Assembly (NCBI GenBank): GCA_037783545.1
Contig: JBBELK010000490.1
Span: 806,001-870,000 of the forward strand
Length of the DNA: 64,000 nucleotides
From: Henricia sp. BOLD:AAB3569
Taxonomy: Eukaryota > Echinodermata > Asteroidea > Spinulosida > Echinasteridae
Reading direction: 5' to 3'
How positions within the stretch are numbered: the first letter of the stretch is position 1; each line of letters starts with the position of its first letter. The notes beneath the pieces are model-generated. The model did not search any database and was not told the origin of the DNA. It was given only the letters and a program-made list of their open reading frames with translations. Made by a program: the position numbers and the translations under genes. Shown here piece by piece: positions 32,446-43,808 of the stretch.

Positions 32446-34103
32446 GATTCCTCAACATAAAAAAAACCACTCAATTGTTTTCATTAATCATGCATATACA
32501 AACTCTCGAAGTATAACTGTACAGATGAAATTACAAAAAGCTTGTTCAAACATTAGCAAAAATAAAGATAATACAAAACGTAAACTATTAGACGTGGATG
32601 AATAAACAAATTATACAACTTGAAGGCAAGTTTGAAGAACATATTTCAGGTTATATTTGCAGATTTTAAACTTAAGGCCGCAGTCTCATCACGCAAGAGG
32701 TGTCAGAATTAGCGCACACAATAAGGCCAAACACAAGTAACAAACACAAATAAGGGCCTTAGGCCCGCTTCAAACGTCGCGCTTATGCCATGTCGAATTA
32801 AATTCAACTTGATTTTTTTAATTCGACACGGCACAAGCACCACGTTTGAAAAAGTCAAGGCTATTTGGCTCGGCAAAATGAGTTCGACACGGCAGAAGAT
32901 TTTAGCTCGACAAGGTCTGCCGTGCTAACCCACTTTAGTGCGGCATTAGCACGGCGCTGCTTCAAACGTCGTGCTTTTGCCGTGCCTAAGACAGACCTAT
33001 AGAATGTAAAAATTAATTTAATGCAAGAGCCACATGACCATTTGCTTCTTGGAGCAGTAGCAAAATTGTGGAAATTTGGTACAATCAGAAACTTCGATGC
33101 CAACAACTTTGTGACCTTATGACATTATGCGTGGTCATGTGACATCATGACAGCAGCGTGCTGATTGGCCGAGTACTTTTAGTGGCATAATTAGGTGCAC
33201 TATTCATCATGCGAGTTATAATGTGCCAAACAGGCTCGTGTGCGTCTTGCGTGATGCCATAAGCTATTAGGCCTTTTCAGTATCCCAAGTCCACGCACAC
33301 TAAGTCTGACGCCTCTCTTCAACGTGACAAAACTGCGCCTTTAAAACTAGTTTGTTAGCTGTCTTGTTTTTGTTGAAAGAAATGTATTACGAAAATAAGA
33401 TTTGATGAAAACTTTTTTAAAGATGCCTCTCTGTACTGAATGACTGAATTACAAAGATGCATAATAAATATGTTATATTTACATGTTAAAACTTAAAATC
33501 TTAAACTTAGCTGCTCAGTTAAATTCATTTAACATAAATATATTATTTACACTTGCTAATAATACTGTTAAATAGATGTCAAGAATATCCATGAGGTAAT
33601 TATGTTAACACAGTTTCACGGAGCGATCGAGTTCGCAGACAAAGTTTAGTGACCATTATTTTGTTTGTGAAGTAAAAACATAACATTTCAAAACATGTCA
33701 CCAATAACCATTTCACTGTTCCCCTTTCACTTGCCCTAGAAACATGAAATGCAACGGAAACAGTCAAGCCCAACAACATCAAAATAAGAAAATATATTAC
33801 GCATACAAAATTACTCCATCCTGACTTGTGGTGTGATTTGCCAGCCAATATAGAGATTAATGTTAACAATATATGAAACCAGCTCCTAGCATTCCGACCA
33901 CTACAAAAACATCTTATACAAGTATGTAAATGTCCAGAAGTACACTAATTATAAACTCACACTGTGCATTGAAGGGGGAAAATGTTAACAGAACTTATTT
34001 CCGTCATACATCACAAGTTTGTACGTTTACAATGGTTTGTTATACTTTAATACATGTACCAATGTCTTTTTAGCAACAAGTATATGGTTTATCATATCGT
34101 ACG
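32446..34103. other. mostly unassigned, degenerate foldback sequence
   Basis: 32762-32990 contains three related pieces of GCTTCAAACGTCG(C/T)GCTT...GCC, two direct and one inverted (CACGTTTGAA), around CGACACGGCA words, so it is a decayed foldback unit. CATCACGCAAGA near 32697 and TCTTGCGTGATG near 33246 suggest an outer pair of ends. Nothing is supported in 33280-34103. Confidence 0.5.
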
Positions 34104-34513
34104 TGGGTCTTTCCACAGTAAAGGGGCATTTTGGCAACACAGACCATATTTTCGAGGAAATACCTTTGTCTGGTCTCAAAATAATTTTAAAAAATTTTAA
34201 GTTGTTATGAAGAGATAACTTAATAGACCCAAAAAGGGTTACAAATAGTGTGACAAATTTCCAATATACGCTCGTAACCGGGACAGACACTTGTGTTACA
34301 TTTTAGGCCGTCCCGGTTAAGAGCGTATATTGGAAATTTGAACACAGGATTTTTAGAAAGGCATGTTGTCACACTATTTGTAACCCTTTTGGGGCCTAAG
34401 TTATCTCTTCAGAACAACTGAAACTTATTTCTTTTATTTTGAGACCAGACAAAGGTATTTTCTGGAAAATGTGGTCTGTGTTGCCAAAATGCCCCTTTAC
34501 CGTAGAAAGACTC
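34104..34513. mobile_element. palindromic MITE, GGGTCTTTCCACA family
   Basis: The ends are GTGGGTCTTTCCACAGTAAA and, inverted, GAGTCTTTCTACGGTAAA. Arms of about 190 bp pair around a centre near 34300 that has CCGGGACAGACA / GGCCGTCCCGG and CAATATACGCTC / GAGCGTATATTG. A diverged relative is at 45915-46347. Confidence 0.88.
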
Positions 34514-34966
34514 AAATACTTGTGTATAGGGCACATTTTTCCCCCACTGCGGCAGACATTCATGAACAGTTGGGGTGTGCCTTACACACATAATTTTACC
34601 TCACTTATCAAATACAACATCTTATAGGTACCTCCATGAATACAATATAGCAGTACAGACAATTATATTTCTTAATGTATGCATCTTGTTTGCTTAGCAG
34701 ACCCCTACTGTCTGAAGACACATTCACAAAATTCAAATTTTTGCAACTCACGATACAGCCAAACATTGTCATTGGGCCTTTTGTGGATTACCTTGTTATA
34801 AGAGAAACCTTGACAAACAATGAATTAGCCTTTTAAGTGTTTTGCATGAATAACATCTGGTGTACGGACAAACGTACTTATTTTCACATGCACACTTCGT
34901 ATCCACTTGACCAAACTAAATTTTTGTTGCTATGAGGTGCATAGAATCAGTAAATGTTCACCGTAG

Positions 34967-35155
34967 GAGGGAAGGGCATAAAGCAACCAGACTGTCGGTT
35001 GCTGGGAAATGGCGTACACCACGAAGCAACAATTACAGTGTACATTGTACGTAGTATGTCACAAAACTAAATGTACACCTCTTTTTGAGAGTTTAGATTT
35101 CAGGGCACCAGCCATTATGCAAATAGTACATGCAAAAAGCTAATTGGGACCTAAC
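34967..35155. repeat. dispersed repeat, copy 2 of 2
   Basis: Partner of 28486-28665, in the same orientation. Confidence 0.7.
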
Positions 35156-35228
35156 ATTTTCCTTGACATAAGCATTAAGCAGAATGTTGTACAATATTGA
35201 GGTTTTTCAGAGATGGTAAAATTACACC

Positions 35229-35791
35229 TGGGGCGGATTGCAATAAAATCAACTTAGCCACTGGTCTAAGACCAGTATTTTATAGCCGGCTATCCAACTT
35301 AGCCAAGCTTGGCTTAGTCACTGGTTTAGCCCATTGCTATAAACCAGTCTAATTGAAGTACAAGTGCGCCAACGGAAAAACACGCACATCTTAATGGAAG
35401 TGACACAGCCGGCTATACTTGTGTAATTTCAAGCCAAGCAAACGTCCTCACGAAGCCACTTGATAGCGCGTACACTTCCACAGAATTTACAAAGAAACCG
35501 ACCGCGAAAGTTATCAAATAGCACTGAACATGCCGAAAAGGCACCAATGGTCATGATGTGCGTTCTGTTCACAACACTCTGCTTCTTTCAGCACAAATTA
35601 CAAGATGTAGCGCCGTGTCAAAAAATTATAGACCGATTATAGCCTACTCGCCGCAGGCTTCAATTTTAAGAATGGTCTTACATTAAGACCACGATATTGC
35701 AAGCGGGCTATAATTATGTCTTAGTGGACTCCGCGTTAGCCGGCTAAGCCTATAGACCGGTCTTAGACCGCATATTGCAATCCGTCCCAGG
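35229..35791. mobile_element. MITE with CCTGGGGCGGATTGCAAT ends
   Basis: ACACCTGGGGCGGATTGCAA on the left pairs with ATTGCAATCCGTCCCAGGT on the right. The subterminal regions repeat CTTAGCC / GGCTAAG and GACCAG / CTGGTC words on both sides (35250-35350 and 35690-35770). It has no supported coding region. Confidence 0.82.
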
Positions 35792-36173
35792 TTGCAAATG
35801 GTTCACAATCACTTACAAGTTACATAATAATTTGGCTTAGTTGAACAATGACTCCTTTCGGTCAAGCCAATGCTAATACTATAAATCAACTTTTTTCACA
35901 TGGAAGCAATTTTCAATCATGCCCCCTGAATCAGTTTAATAAATTTGCAAGTACTGATATGATAATTATTTAAAAGCATCTTTTTTTGATGGATACCGGC
36001 GCATTATAAATTTTCATTATTATTATTAAATTTAGTATACATGATTGGTAAACTGTTACAAATAGTTTTATCCCCCTTTGTGATTGAAGATATGCATAAT
36101 TAAAACCAACCTGAGAAAAAACCAGCTCCGTACCTCGTCTAACTTTTGAGAAAACAGTCAAAAAAGGGGTTTG
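35792..36173. other. unassigned AT-rich stretch
   Basis: No gene or element recognised. Confidence 0.4.
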
Positions 36174-36366
36174 CAGTCATTTCGCCCCAAAACCACTTCG
36201 CCCTGAACCATTTCGCCCTGAACCACGGCCTGTGCACGAAGTGGTTTTGAGGCGAAGTGGCATTTGGGCGATGTAGTGTTTGGACGAAGTAATTTGGGGC
36301 GGAATGGCACTCGGGCGAAGTGGTTTGGGGCGAAATGGCACTTGGGCGAAATGGTTTTGGGGCGAA
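36174..36366. repeat. minisatellite of GGGCGAAGTGG units with foldback
   Basis: The right part repeats GGGCGAA(G/A)TGG(T/C) phrases about seven times (36240-36365). The left part (36178-36235) is the same unit inverted (CATTTCGCCC / CACTTCGCCC), so the block folds on itself about GTGCACGAAG. Confidence 0.85.
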
Positions 36367-36949
36367 TTGAATTTTCGTCTCATGAGACGAAAACTAATTG
36401 TTTTGCTAATTTCTCAAAGACTATAGCACTTCAGACAAAACCATTTTAGGGGAAGTTTTCTACAGTCATCATGTTTATATTGTGTAAGTGAGGCGTAAAT
36501 CTGTGAACATTTCTGATTTTCGAGATTACCAATGATACATACTGCCTTTAAAAGCTAAAAGGGCCCCTGAAATGCTCAATAACTTTATGCACAGTTTTTG
36601 CTGCATATGAAAGATTACTTGTCTAGAAAGACAATACTACTGTTCATTTTGATGCCCCATGAATAAAAAGTGGCATTTTTCAACTAAACTCTTCCCATAA
36701 ACTCAGAGAGAGGGCGCTGTTTGGGGCATGTCACTTTAGGAGCACACAGAAGAAAAGCAAATAAAAAACAAACTGGAATTGTGGAAAAATGCTGCAGTTT
36801 CCAGCCTTAGTTTTTCCATGGTTTGCAACAGGCAACATGTAAAACAAACCTAAACAGTAGTATGGGAGGCGTGTTTCGGACCCCTATTGAGGAGCAAATG
36901 GGAGGGGTGCTAGAGGAGTTAAGGAGCAACCTCCCGGAGGAGGTATAAT
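36367..36949. other. non-coding with dispersed repeat pieces
   Basis: 36462-36535 is shared, inverted, with 59085-59150 (TTGTGTAAGT...TCTGTGAACATTTCTGATTT). 36585-36740 resembles, inverted, 46380-46545 (both have CAGCGCCCT or its inverse and CATATGA). No gene. Confidence 0.6.
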
Positions 36950-37195
36950 TTTGTTTTAATTTTTAATAAAATTATTTTTAAATTTATTTATTTATTTTTA
37001 AATTTATTTATTCATTTTTTTAAAAATTGTATTTATTTATTGATTTATTTATTATTTGTATATTTTATTTTTGTATTTTATTTTTTATTTATTTATTTTT
37101 TTAAATTTATTTTTTAAATTTATTTATTTGTTTATTTTGTTTTGTTTTGTTTGTGGATTAAAACATGTTTTTTTTTTTTTATTTAAAATGGTTTA
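36950..37195. repeat. AT-rich low-complexity (ATTTATTT)n
   Basis: Almost entirely A and T in ATTTATTT/TTTAAATT units with a TTTTG(T) portion at 37130-37150. It lies about 450 bp upstream of the TATA box of the WW-domain gene. Confidence 0.9.
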
Positions 37196-37616
37196 ATGAA
37201 CGTCTAAACGGGTTGACACAGTATTTGATATAAGTTATGACTATGAGTCATGACGTCATACCGAATGGAGCACGGAGCGTGTTTGTTTTCAGACGTCATA
37301 CAGATTGGCGCAGATCTTTGAAAATTTTGTTCATTTCGCGCAACATTGATAGTGTGGGATATAAGTTAAGACTATGACGTAATACAGAATATGACCAAAC
37401 ACGCCTTGCGAGAACAATGGGGGACGTAGCGAGTAGCGACTATGACGTCCTTGAGACACGATCAAACAAGTCTAGAGGGAACAATGGATGACGTATCGCA
37501 TGACGCTGTGCAAAGCGGGCAGACTGTGACATGAATTAAGTGGTTTATTCTGATTGGTGGAACGAATGATGGGAACAACGAGATGTTTTGTAGTTAGGGC
37601 AACAACTTCTATTCCA

Positions 37617-37660
37617 CCTATAAAAAAGGCAGAGTTTAAACGGCGTGCGTTATTCTCTGG
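37617..37660 (+). promoter_or_regulatory. TATA box of WW-domain gene
   Basis: CCTATAAAAAAGG at about 37617-37629 is a good TATA box. A start of transcription would be expected about 30 bp downstream, near 37648-37655, leaving a 5' UTR of about 80 bases before the ATG at 37730. Position relative to the coding exon supports it; no transcript evidence is available. Confidence 0.6.
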
Positions 37661-37729
37661 TCTGAGTTTTGTCGAGAGCACACCTTCGGCTGTTCCTTTT
37701 CGTATACTTCAAGTCTTTTATAGACAACG

Positions 37730-38175
37730 ATGGCTGATCTTCCCAAGTTGAAAATGCCGAATATTCAAGCTGCTTCTCATCACGTTGTAGCACCGTCTTC
37801 GCCGGTGGAATCTACAGCTTTTGAGCCATTTGACTGTGTAAGAAAACTTACACACGATCTCGTCAAGAGGGGCTGGCGCGAGTCTTTCAGCGCCACAGCA
37901 AATCGACCCTACTACTACAACATTTTTACCCAAGAGAGCGTGTGGTCTATTCCGGAGGAGATGCCTATCCACCGTGAGCAGGGAGCTCGAGACTGGACCT
38001 GCCCCCGACATCCTGGCTGCTGCGATGGCCGAACTGTCTGGTGAATCTTTGAAAGCCCCGGTAGATCTGCAAGCAGCACAGTTTATCAAGGGAAAGCCAG
38101 CATTGAAACGAAAGTTCAGCCCGGATCCAGATCACGAAGAAAACGACCAGAACGCCGTGAAATTCCATCTTGGAG
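37730..38175 (+). CDS. WW-domain protein, first coding exon, PCIF1-like
   Basis: ATG at 37730 (CAACGATGG context) opens a frame encoding a WW domain at about residues 40-75. It runs LVKRGWRESFSAT then NRPYYYNIFTQESVWSIPEE, with both signature Trp residues and the Tyr-Tyr-Tyr core. The closest family I know is PCIF1, the RNA-polymerase-II CTD-binding cap m6A methyltransferase, whose WW domain reads GW..CWS...NRPYYFN.FT..S.W. A Lys/Arg-rich patch (KGKPALKRKFS) follows, as in PCIF1, but in the +1 frame; the switch lies between about 37966 and 38044. The exon would end at GAG|GTGAGC (38175). Alternatively it ends at CACC|GTGAGC (37973). Later exons, including the methyltransferase part, are not in the window. 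Confidence 0.6.
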
Positions 38176-38500
38176 GTGAGCGTTATGCTTGTGTCAAACG
38201 TTTCAAAAAAATTTGCTATGTAAATACACTACTTAAAAGAATTAAAGGAACAAGAGAACATAATGTTTTTGTCATGATCTATATGGGCTACCGTTAGAAC
38301 AAGAGGCATTAAAGTTATGTGAAAATCATCCAGGTGTTGTCAATTGATTCTCAAACAATACTCAACAATGTATGGCAAAATTTATTGATGTGGTAGCCTG
38401 TTAACATGACTAAAACATGAATGAACAAAAATATGGACATAATCATCTGGCAGGTTATCATGACTATTCGTACATTGTCCACGTTTTGGCAAAGTAGACG

Positions 38501-39450
38501 TTAATTAATCATTGTCCAGTAACTGGTATGACCTCTACGTGCTTGTATGCACTCCTGACAGCGTCGAGGCATGCTTAAAATTAACTGTCTTATGGAGTCT
38601 TGAGGAATGTTCTCCCACTCTTCAACCAAGGCCTCTATGAGTGTCTGTACAGAGTCTGGAGCATGTTCTCGACCTGCAACACGTCTGCCAAGCATGTCCC
38701 ATGCATGCTCTATAGGGTTTAGGTCAGGAGATCTTGCCGGCCAGGGCATCGTGCCGATTCCCTCATTCTCAAGAAAGTTCATGGACACTCGTGCAGTGTG
38801 TGCACGAGCGTTATCTTGCACCAGGATGAAATTTTCACCTACGGCAGCAGCATATGGCCTCACAACAGGTTTCAGTATCTCATCTCGATACCTCAAACCT
38901 GTTAGTGCACCACCAGCTACCACGACGAGGTCCGTACGCCCCTCCAGGGAGATACCCGCCCACACCATAACTGATCCACCTCCAAAGTGGTCAAATTCGA
39001 CAATGTTGCAGTTGAAATATCGTTCCCCCGACCATCTCCAAACCCTTACACGTCTATCATTGGTTGAAACAGTGAACCTGCTTTCATTTGAGAACAGTAC
39101 TGGTGCCCACTGCTCCATCTGCCAAAATTGATGGTTTCTAGCAAAGTCCAGCCGGGCTCTGCGGTGTACTACGGACAAAATGGGGCATGTGGCTGGTCGT
39201 CTGGCTCGCATACCATCTTCATGCAGACGATTCCTGACTGTTTGATTGAAAACACGGACATCAGTTGCCCCGTGGAAGCTTGTGGCTAAGGATCTTGCAG
39301 TAGATCGTCGATTTCGATGTGCCAGGATCCACAGGTATCGGTCCTGGGGAGGGGTAGTCACACGTCTGCGACCTTGTCCTGGCCTCCTGGTGTACAGACC
39401 ATCTTCCTGAAAACGTCTCCACAACCGGTTGATGACACTTACGGACACAT
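38501..39450 (-). pseudogene. Tc1 transposase, copy B, C-terminal 300 residues
   Basis: An uninterrupted minus-strand frame covers the second half of the DNA-binding region (SVSVINRLWRRFQEDGLYTR), the part deleted from copy A (GATDVRVFNQTVRNRLHEDG), and the whole catalytic domain (VQDNARAHTA; SPDLNPIEHAWD, DD34E). The usual stop after HTSY has mutated from TAG to TGG, adding five residues (WTMIN). As in copy A, the first catalytic position is Asn (LFSNESRF, codon 39086-39088). The N-terminal 50 codons lie 4.4 kb away at 43886-44034. Rejoined on paper the frame would be nearly complete, but in place it is interrupted. Confidence 0.92.
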
Positions 39451-39623
39451 GTTGATTTATTCGGTTGAGCACCAGTGCGAATTAGAATGAATCTACTTTA
39501 CCCTTGTTATGTAAAGTGAAACGGTTCAGTGGTCACGAGTGGTATAAATAAGCAAGAGTGACGCGCAGTGCTTCATTTCACGTTTGTTCGCTAATGCTGC
39601 ATACTGCAAAACTTTTTACTCTT
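39451..39623 (+). repeat. split direct repeat A1, with TATA box
   Basis: Left terminal repeat of the Ngaro-type element, identical to A2. Contains TATAAATA at 39543-39550, a plausible element promoter. Confidence 0.92.
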
Positions 39624-39654
39624 AACAAATTAGCATTCCTTGCATACACAATGT

Positions 39655-39735
39655 CAACAAAGCCGTGACATTTGTTACGCCTGCGGTACCCACGGCCATT
39701 GGAGTAGAATCGGCCCAAATTACCGCAACAGCTAA
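39655..39735 (+). pseudogene. Ngaro-type gag zinc-knuckle remnant
   Basis: Reads CYACGTHGHWSRIGP then a stop soon after. The pattern C-x2-C-x4-H with an aromatic after His matches a CCHC nucleocapsid knuckle, but the final Cys is Gly. The surrounding gag is unrecognisable. Confidence 0.6.
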
Positions 39736-40035
39736 GCACTTCGGCACCAGAATGACGTCCAGCACCGGAACGGTCCATGGGACAAGGCAACATCGGCGTT
39801 CCCGGGCGGGGAACGCGTCCGCTGGGACCACCCCTTGTAGGGCGAGAGAAAGAGGTCGAGAGGAGGGGAACGGGCCACAGTCCCGAGAGGGCAAAGGAGT
39901 CACAAGAGCAAGTTAAGTTTCTTGATTCCAGTAACCCCACTTTAATATCACTTATGATTATTTCGAGTACGAAGAAAATATGAAGACTTAAGTACAGCCT
40001 TTTTTTCCTCGGGGAAAATGGTTTTCTGTTAAGTT

Positions 40036-40645
40036 TGACCTCGAAGCGGGTACCACCACATTATTATCTTTCCTGAGCATCGAAAATACCTTGGGTTTGT
40101 GTGGTTTATTAACGGGAACCCCACGTTTTACCAGTTTAAGGTCTTGCCTTTTGGCCTTTCGATCGCCCCTTATGTTTTTACAAAGTGGTCAGACCATTGG
40201 ATCAGAAGGGAGAAGCGAAGGAAGGTCAATCGTAGTATATCCGGACGATGGACTGGGTTACGCGAATGGTTTTCATAAAGCCATACAACACAGTGAAGCG
40301 GTCAAAACAAAAGTGTATGAAATCCTGTCTCGGAAACAGTATGGCCGGGTCTACATTTGACTTACAGCTTGGTTCACTGAACTTGCCAGAAAGACGATTT
40401 TCCAGCATTGGATACCTTATGGAGGGGATATAGTCTCTTTTCCTCAAACCATTAAAAAACAATAAACCTTGGACGTACCAAGTCAGTGTTCGAAATCTTG
40501 CCATTTTTGGCCGGGAAAATTGCCTCGGCATTTAAGGCATACCTTGTTGTCGGACTAACGAGCAAGATCATGACAAAAGCCATTCATTGTTCAATAGAAC
40601 GGAGATTCCTGGAATTCCAAAGTCTAACTTTCTATTCATGCGCGC
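40036..40645 (+). pseudogene. Ngaro/DIRS-type reverse transcriptase
   Basis: Frames in succession give PEHRKYLGFVWFING, YQFKVLPFGLSIAPYVFTK, then IVVYPDDGLGYANGFHKAIQ (active site YPDD in place of YLDD). They continue with FDLQLGSLNLPERRFSSI and LAGKIASAFKAY...MTKAIH. The order and wording (VLPFGLS-x-APYVFTK; PERR; the SAF/MTKA(I/L)H block before RNase H) are typical of DIRS-order RT. Frames change at least three times, so it is dead. Confidence 0.85.
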
Positions 40646-41000
40646 GAAGAACCGCATTTTTGGTTGCATAATATCGAGCCACCTAAAACTACGTTGTGTA
40701 AGACCACGGGCATGTTGCATACAACTGACAATATAATATAAAGATTAGACATGTCCCTCGACAGTCTCACAAAACAGATCAATGCAGACAAGTGTTGTCT
40801 GGCTGCAGCCAGATGGCCTCTCTTGTTGGCCAGATAACGTATCTGACTAATTCAGACTAGATCTTTGTATTGCTGTATACATGTAGATGCAAGAGCCAGC
40901 TGGAATGCACCAGTAATTGTCCGTGGAGATACATATAATAAAAAGAAGTCAGAGCCCTAAACAACCAGGGACTAAGTATTTAGTATAAATTACTAAGGAG

Positions 41001-42350
41001 TAACGTAGAAGTTCTTGAAAACGAAACAGTAAGATGGTTCACTGACAATAAGAATGTAAATAATATCATAAGCTCGACACTTTGATCTGTCCAGCCTGGT
41101 AATCGGGGCCATATTGGGTCGTTCTATTTCCAAATGGTCTTTCGATAAGATCAGAAATTGTAAAATGTTCTTGAATTTTAAGTCCGTTCTTTTGTTCAGA
41201 GCAAGCAGAGGAGCAAACACAAAGTTTGTGGAAAACATGTGTCGCAGCACAGTACTGGCAGTGAGATTTAACTGCTCTAACCAAGCCAGAAATGCGTTCA
41301 GAACGCAGTACGTTGGTTGCCAGCCAACCCAAAGCACTCGTGTGCAATTATCCACAGTGGATGAAGCTGTTATGAGACATGCTTGATCGGTTACCTTTGT
41401 ATACATGTAATTTTGGCGGGTACGTTTCCCTTAGTGCGGGAACCTCGGCTGAAGGTGCGGGGAGGTCGGTTCGTGCATGGGATCGTAGAGAGGCTCGGCG
41501 GGGCTCCGGTTGAAAGGGGGGCTGAGGCGGTGAGCGGATGGGGAGTGTCGTGGAGGTTCTTGAGAGCAGAACGGTGGGATGGTTCGCTGATGGTAGGAGT
41601 GTAAAGACAATTATAAACTCGGGACTTTGACCTGTCCAGCCTGGCAATCGGCGCCAGATTGGGTCGGTCTATTTCCCGATAGTCTTTCGTCAAGATCAGA
41701 AATTGGCGAATTTGTTTTTAATTTTCAGTCCGTTCTTTTGTTCAGAGCAGACAGAGGAGCAAACACAAAGTTTGTAGAAATTATTTGTCGCAGGACAGTA
41801 CTGGCAGTGAGATTAACGGCCCTAACCAAGCCAGAAATGCGTTCAGAACGCAGTACGGCGGTTGCCAGGCAACCCAAAGCACTCGTGTGCATCCATCCAC
41901 AGCGGATGAAACTGCTATATATGGGGCATGCTTGACTGGTTACCTTTGTATACATGTGCCTTATAACTGAAACATGCGTAAGAATGCAAAGACAATCATA
42001 AACTCGGGACTTTGATCTGTCCAGCCTGGCAATCGGCGCCATATTGGGTCCGTCTATTTCCCGATAGTCTTCCGTCAAGATCAGAAATTGCCGAAATTTT
42101 TGAATTTTCAGTCTGTTCTTTTGTTCAGAGGAGCAAACACAAAGTTTGTGGAAAACATGTGTCGCAGTACAGTACTGGCAGTGAGATTTAACGGCTCTAA
42201 TCAACCCAGAAATGCGTTCAGAACGCAGTAAGGTGGTTGCCAGGCAACCCGAAGCACTTGTGTGCAGTCATCCACAGTGGATGAAGCTGCTATGGGACAT
42301 GCTTGATCGGTTATCTTTGTATACATGTGCCTTATACCTGAAACATGCGT
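41001..42350 (+). repeat. triplicated ~390-bp RNase H segment inside Ngaro element
   Basis: Three diverged direct copies start at about 41010, 41560 and 41975. Each has ACTTTGA(T/C)CTGTCCAGCCTGG, TCTATTTCC, TTCTTTTGTTCAGAG, CAAACACAAAGTTTGT and GAAATGCGTTCAGAACGCAG. The first copy begins with ENETVRWFTDNKNVNNI, the RNase H WFTDN block of DIRS-order elements; the second has TVRWFADGRSVKTII. All copies contain stops. Between copies 1 and 2 lies a G-rich unique piece (41415-41560). Confidence 0.8.
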
Positions 42351-42379
42351 TTTGTTCTTTGTTTGGTTTAGCTCGTCTT

Positions 42380-43260
42380 CAGTAGCCAACCAGGGAGGAA
42401 GGAGTCTCTTTGAGTCGGCGAGCCCGAACGACACCTTGGATCGCATGGCCAGTCTTTCGGACCCCACATGGGACGGTATCGTGCTTCGGACCTCAGAGGG
42501 ACTTAAACGGACACTGCTAAAGTCAAGGAAGGAACCCATTGCAACGGAGATGGTTGCTGAACTGGCGCAGAAGATTGGAGCAGACAAAACTGTCGCTAAT
42601 TCGATGAACATTTATATTCTTAGCAATGATAGACCTACGCATGTTTTCTGCGTTTAATGAGTTAGCCTCGCTTTAAACCAACAATCTGCATTTTCAAGAT
42701 GACCATCTATTCATAGATGTTGTATTGAGTAAAAACTGATGTGAACGGGAAGGGAAGTTCAGTTACAATATCAAGGTCATATCTGTACACGTGCCCGGTC
42801 GCCATGTTGGAACTTTGCTCGACTCTAGCCACGGTTCAAAGTTCCGACAAGGGCATTTAAATTTTCAGGAATTTATCCGAAACAAGAAACGGATAGGTTT
42901 TGTGTAAAATTACAAACCCATGACGTTTCTCGTGTTAGAGAGATATTTTGGATGTTATCCCGTTGAGTGGGTGACGGTGCGAGGGGCGGGAGGGGATCGA
43001 GGTAGCGATCCGTCGTAGCGTGCGTCCTGCACGCACCGGTGAGAGAGAGAGAGAGAGATCGGACAGGGCTCGTATGTAACGGAGGATGTATCAATGTTGC
43101 TCGGCCTAGAGCAGAAGGAGCCTCAGAGGCTGCCAATGCATGAGTTCCTGACAGGCTTTTCAAACGCCACGGGCGTGGGAAGTCGGAAACAACCAAAGAC
43201 ACATATACGTGCGAGACAGTTTTTAAGTCTCTTATATCAGTTTCTAAGTCTTTGGGTATC
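42380..43260 (+). pseudogene. tyrosine recombinase (YR) of Ngaro element, broken
   Basis: The core-binding part reads LRTSEGLKRTLLKSRKEPIA and MVAELAQKIGADKTVANS (to about 42615). Around 42640 a frame change interrupts CFLR-FNELASL, which is the box A Arg region of tyrosine recombinases. DDHLFIDVV, VPVAMLELC and SRVREIF follow in shifting frames. The 3' end keeps PDRLFKRHGRGKSETTKDTY, the box B HxxR with the nucleophile Tyr region, and a V-S-K-SLGI-like end near 43260. The region between (42960-43090) is replaced by G/C-rich and GA-repeat sequence. YR joins the circular DNA intermediate to its target. Confidence 0.85.
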
Positions 43261-43289
43261 TAAACTAGCCCGTTCTTTATAATTCATAT

Positions 43290-43366
43290 AGGTTACAGCG
43301 CCAAACGGTGACATACCAAAACCATTGTAGTTGTGGTGTTTTTGTGGAACGTGTATAAAGGGTAAA
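43290..43366 (+). repeat. split direct repeat B1
   Basis: 77 bp, identical to B2 (43809-43885). Its right end abuts A2 with one base between, reproducing the closed-circle junction of the element. Confidence 0.92.
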
Positions 43367-43367
43367 T

Positions 43368-43540
43368 GTTGATTTATTCGGTTGAGCACCAGTGCGAATT
43401 AGAATGAATCTACTTTACCCTTGTTATGTAAAGTGAAACGGTTCAGTGGTCACGAGTGGTATAAATAAGCAAGAGTGACGCGCAGTGCTTCATTTCACGT
43501 TTGTTCGCTAATGCTGCATACTGCAAAACTTTTTACTCTT
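43368..43540 (+). repeat. split direct repeat A2
   Basis: 173 bp, identical to A1; contains the same TATAAATA (43460-43467). Confidence 0.92.
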
Positions 43541-43808
43541 GGGGGAGGGGACACCGTTGTTTTTTGTTTTTGCTAGCCTGAAAGCAGTTGGTTCGCATAG
43601 GTCAGGCGTACGTTTCCATTTTTCCTAAAAAAGGTTTGTGGTTTTTCGTATCTGGCAGCCAACGTAACAACGGGTGTGCGTTCGGGTAAACATACCCGTT
43701 AGCTTCAATAACAAGCTGATTATCCATGTCTTTGTTTGTCGATAAAGGAGACCTTTTATTCTTAGTTTGACTTTATGGACATGGAGTTGTTCGTGCAATA
43801 AAGCAGCC

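Noticed and set aside
38607..39131. 174-codon plus-strand frame opposite the Tc1 transposase
   Set aside because: It is the antisense shadow of the transposase; the equivalent shadow occurs at 10592-11116 in copy A.
39578..39983. Arg/Gly-rich frames near 39.7 kb as a new gene
   Set aside because: They are inside the Ngaro element; the only meaningful content is a zinc-knuckle remnant in one frame.
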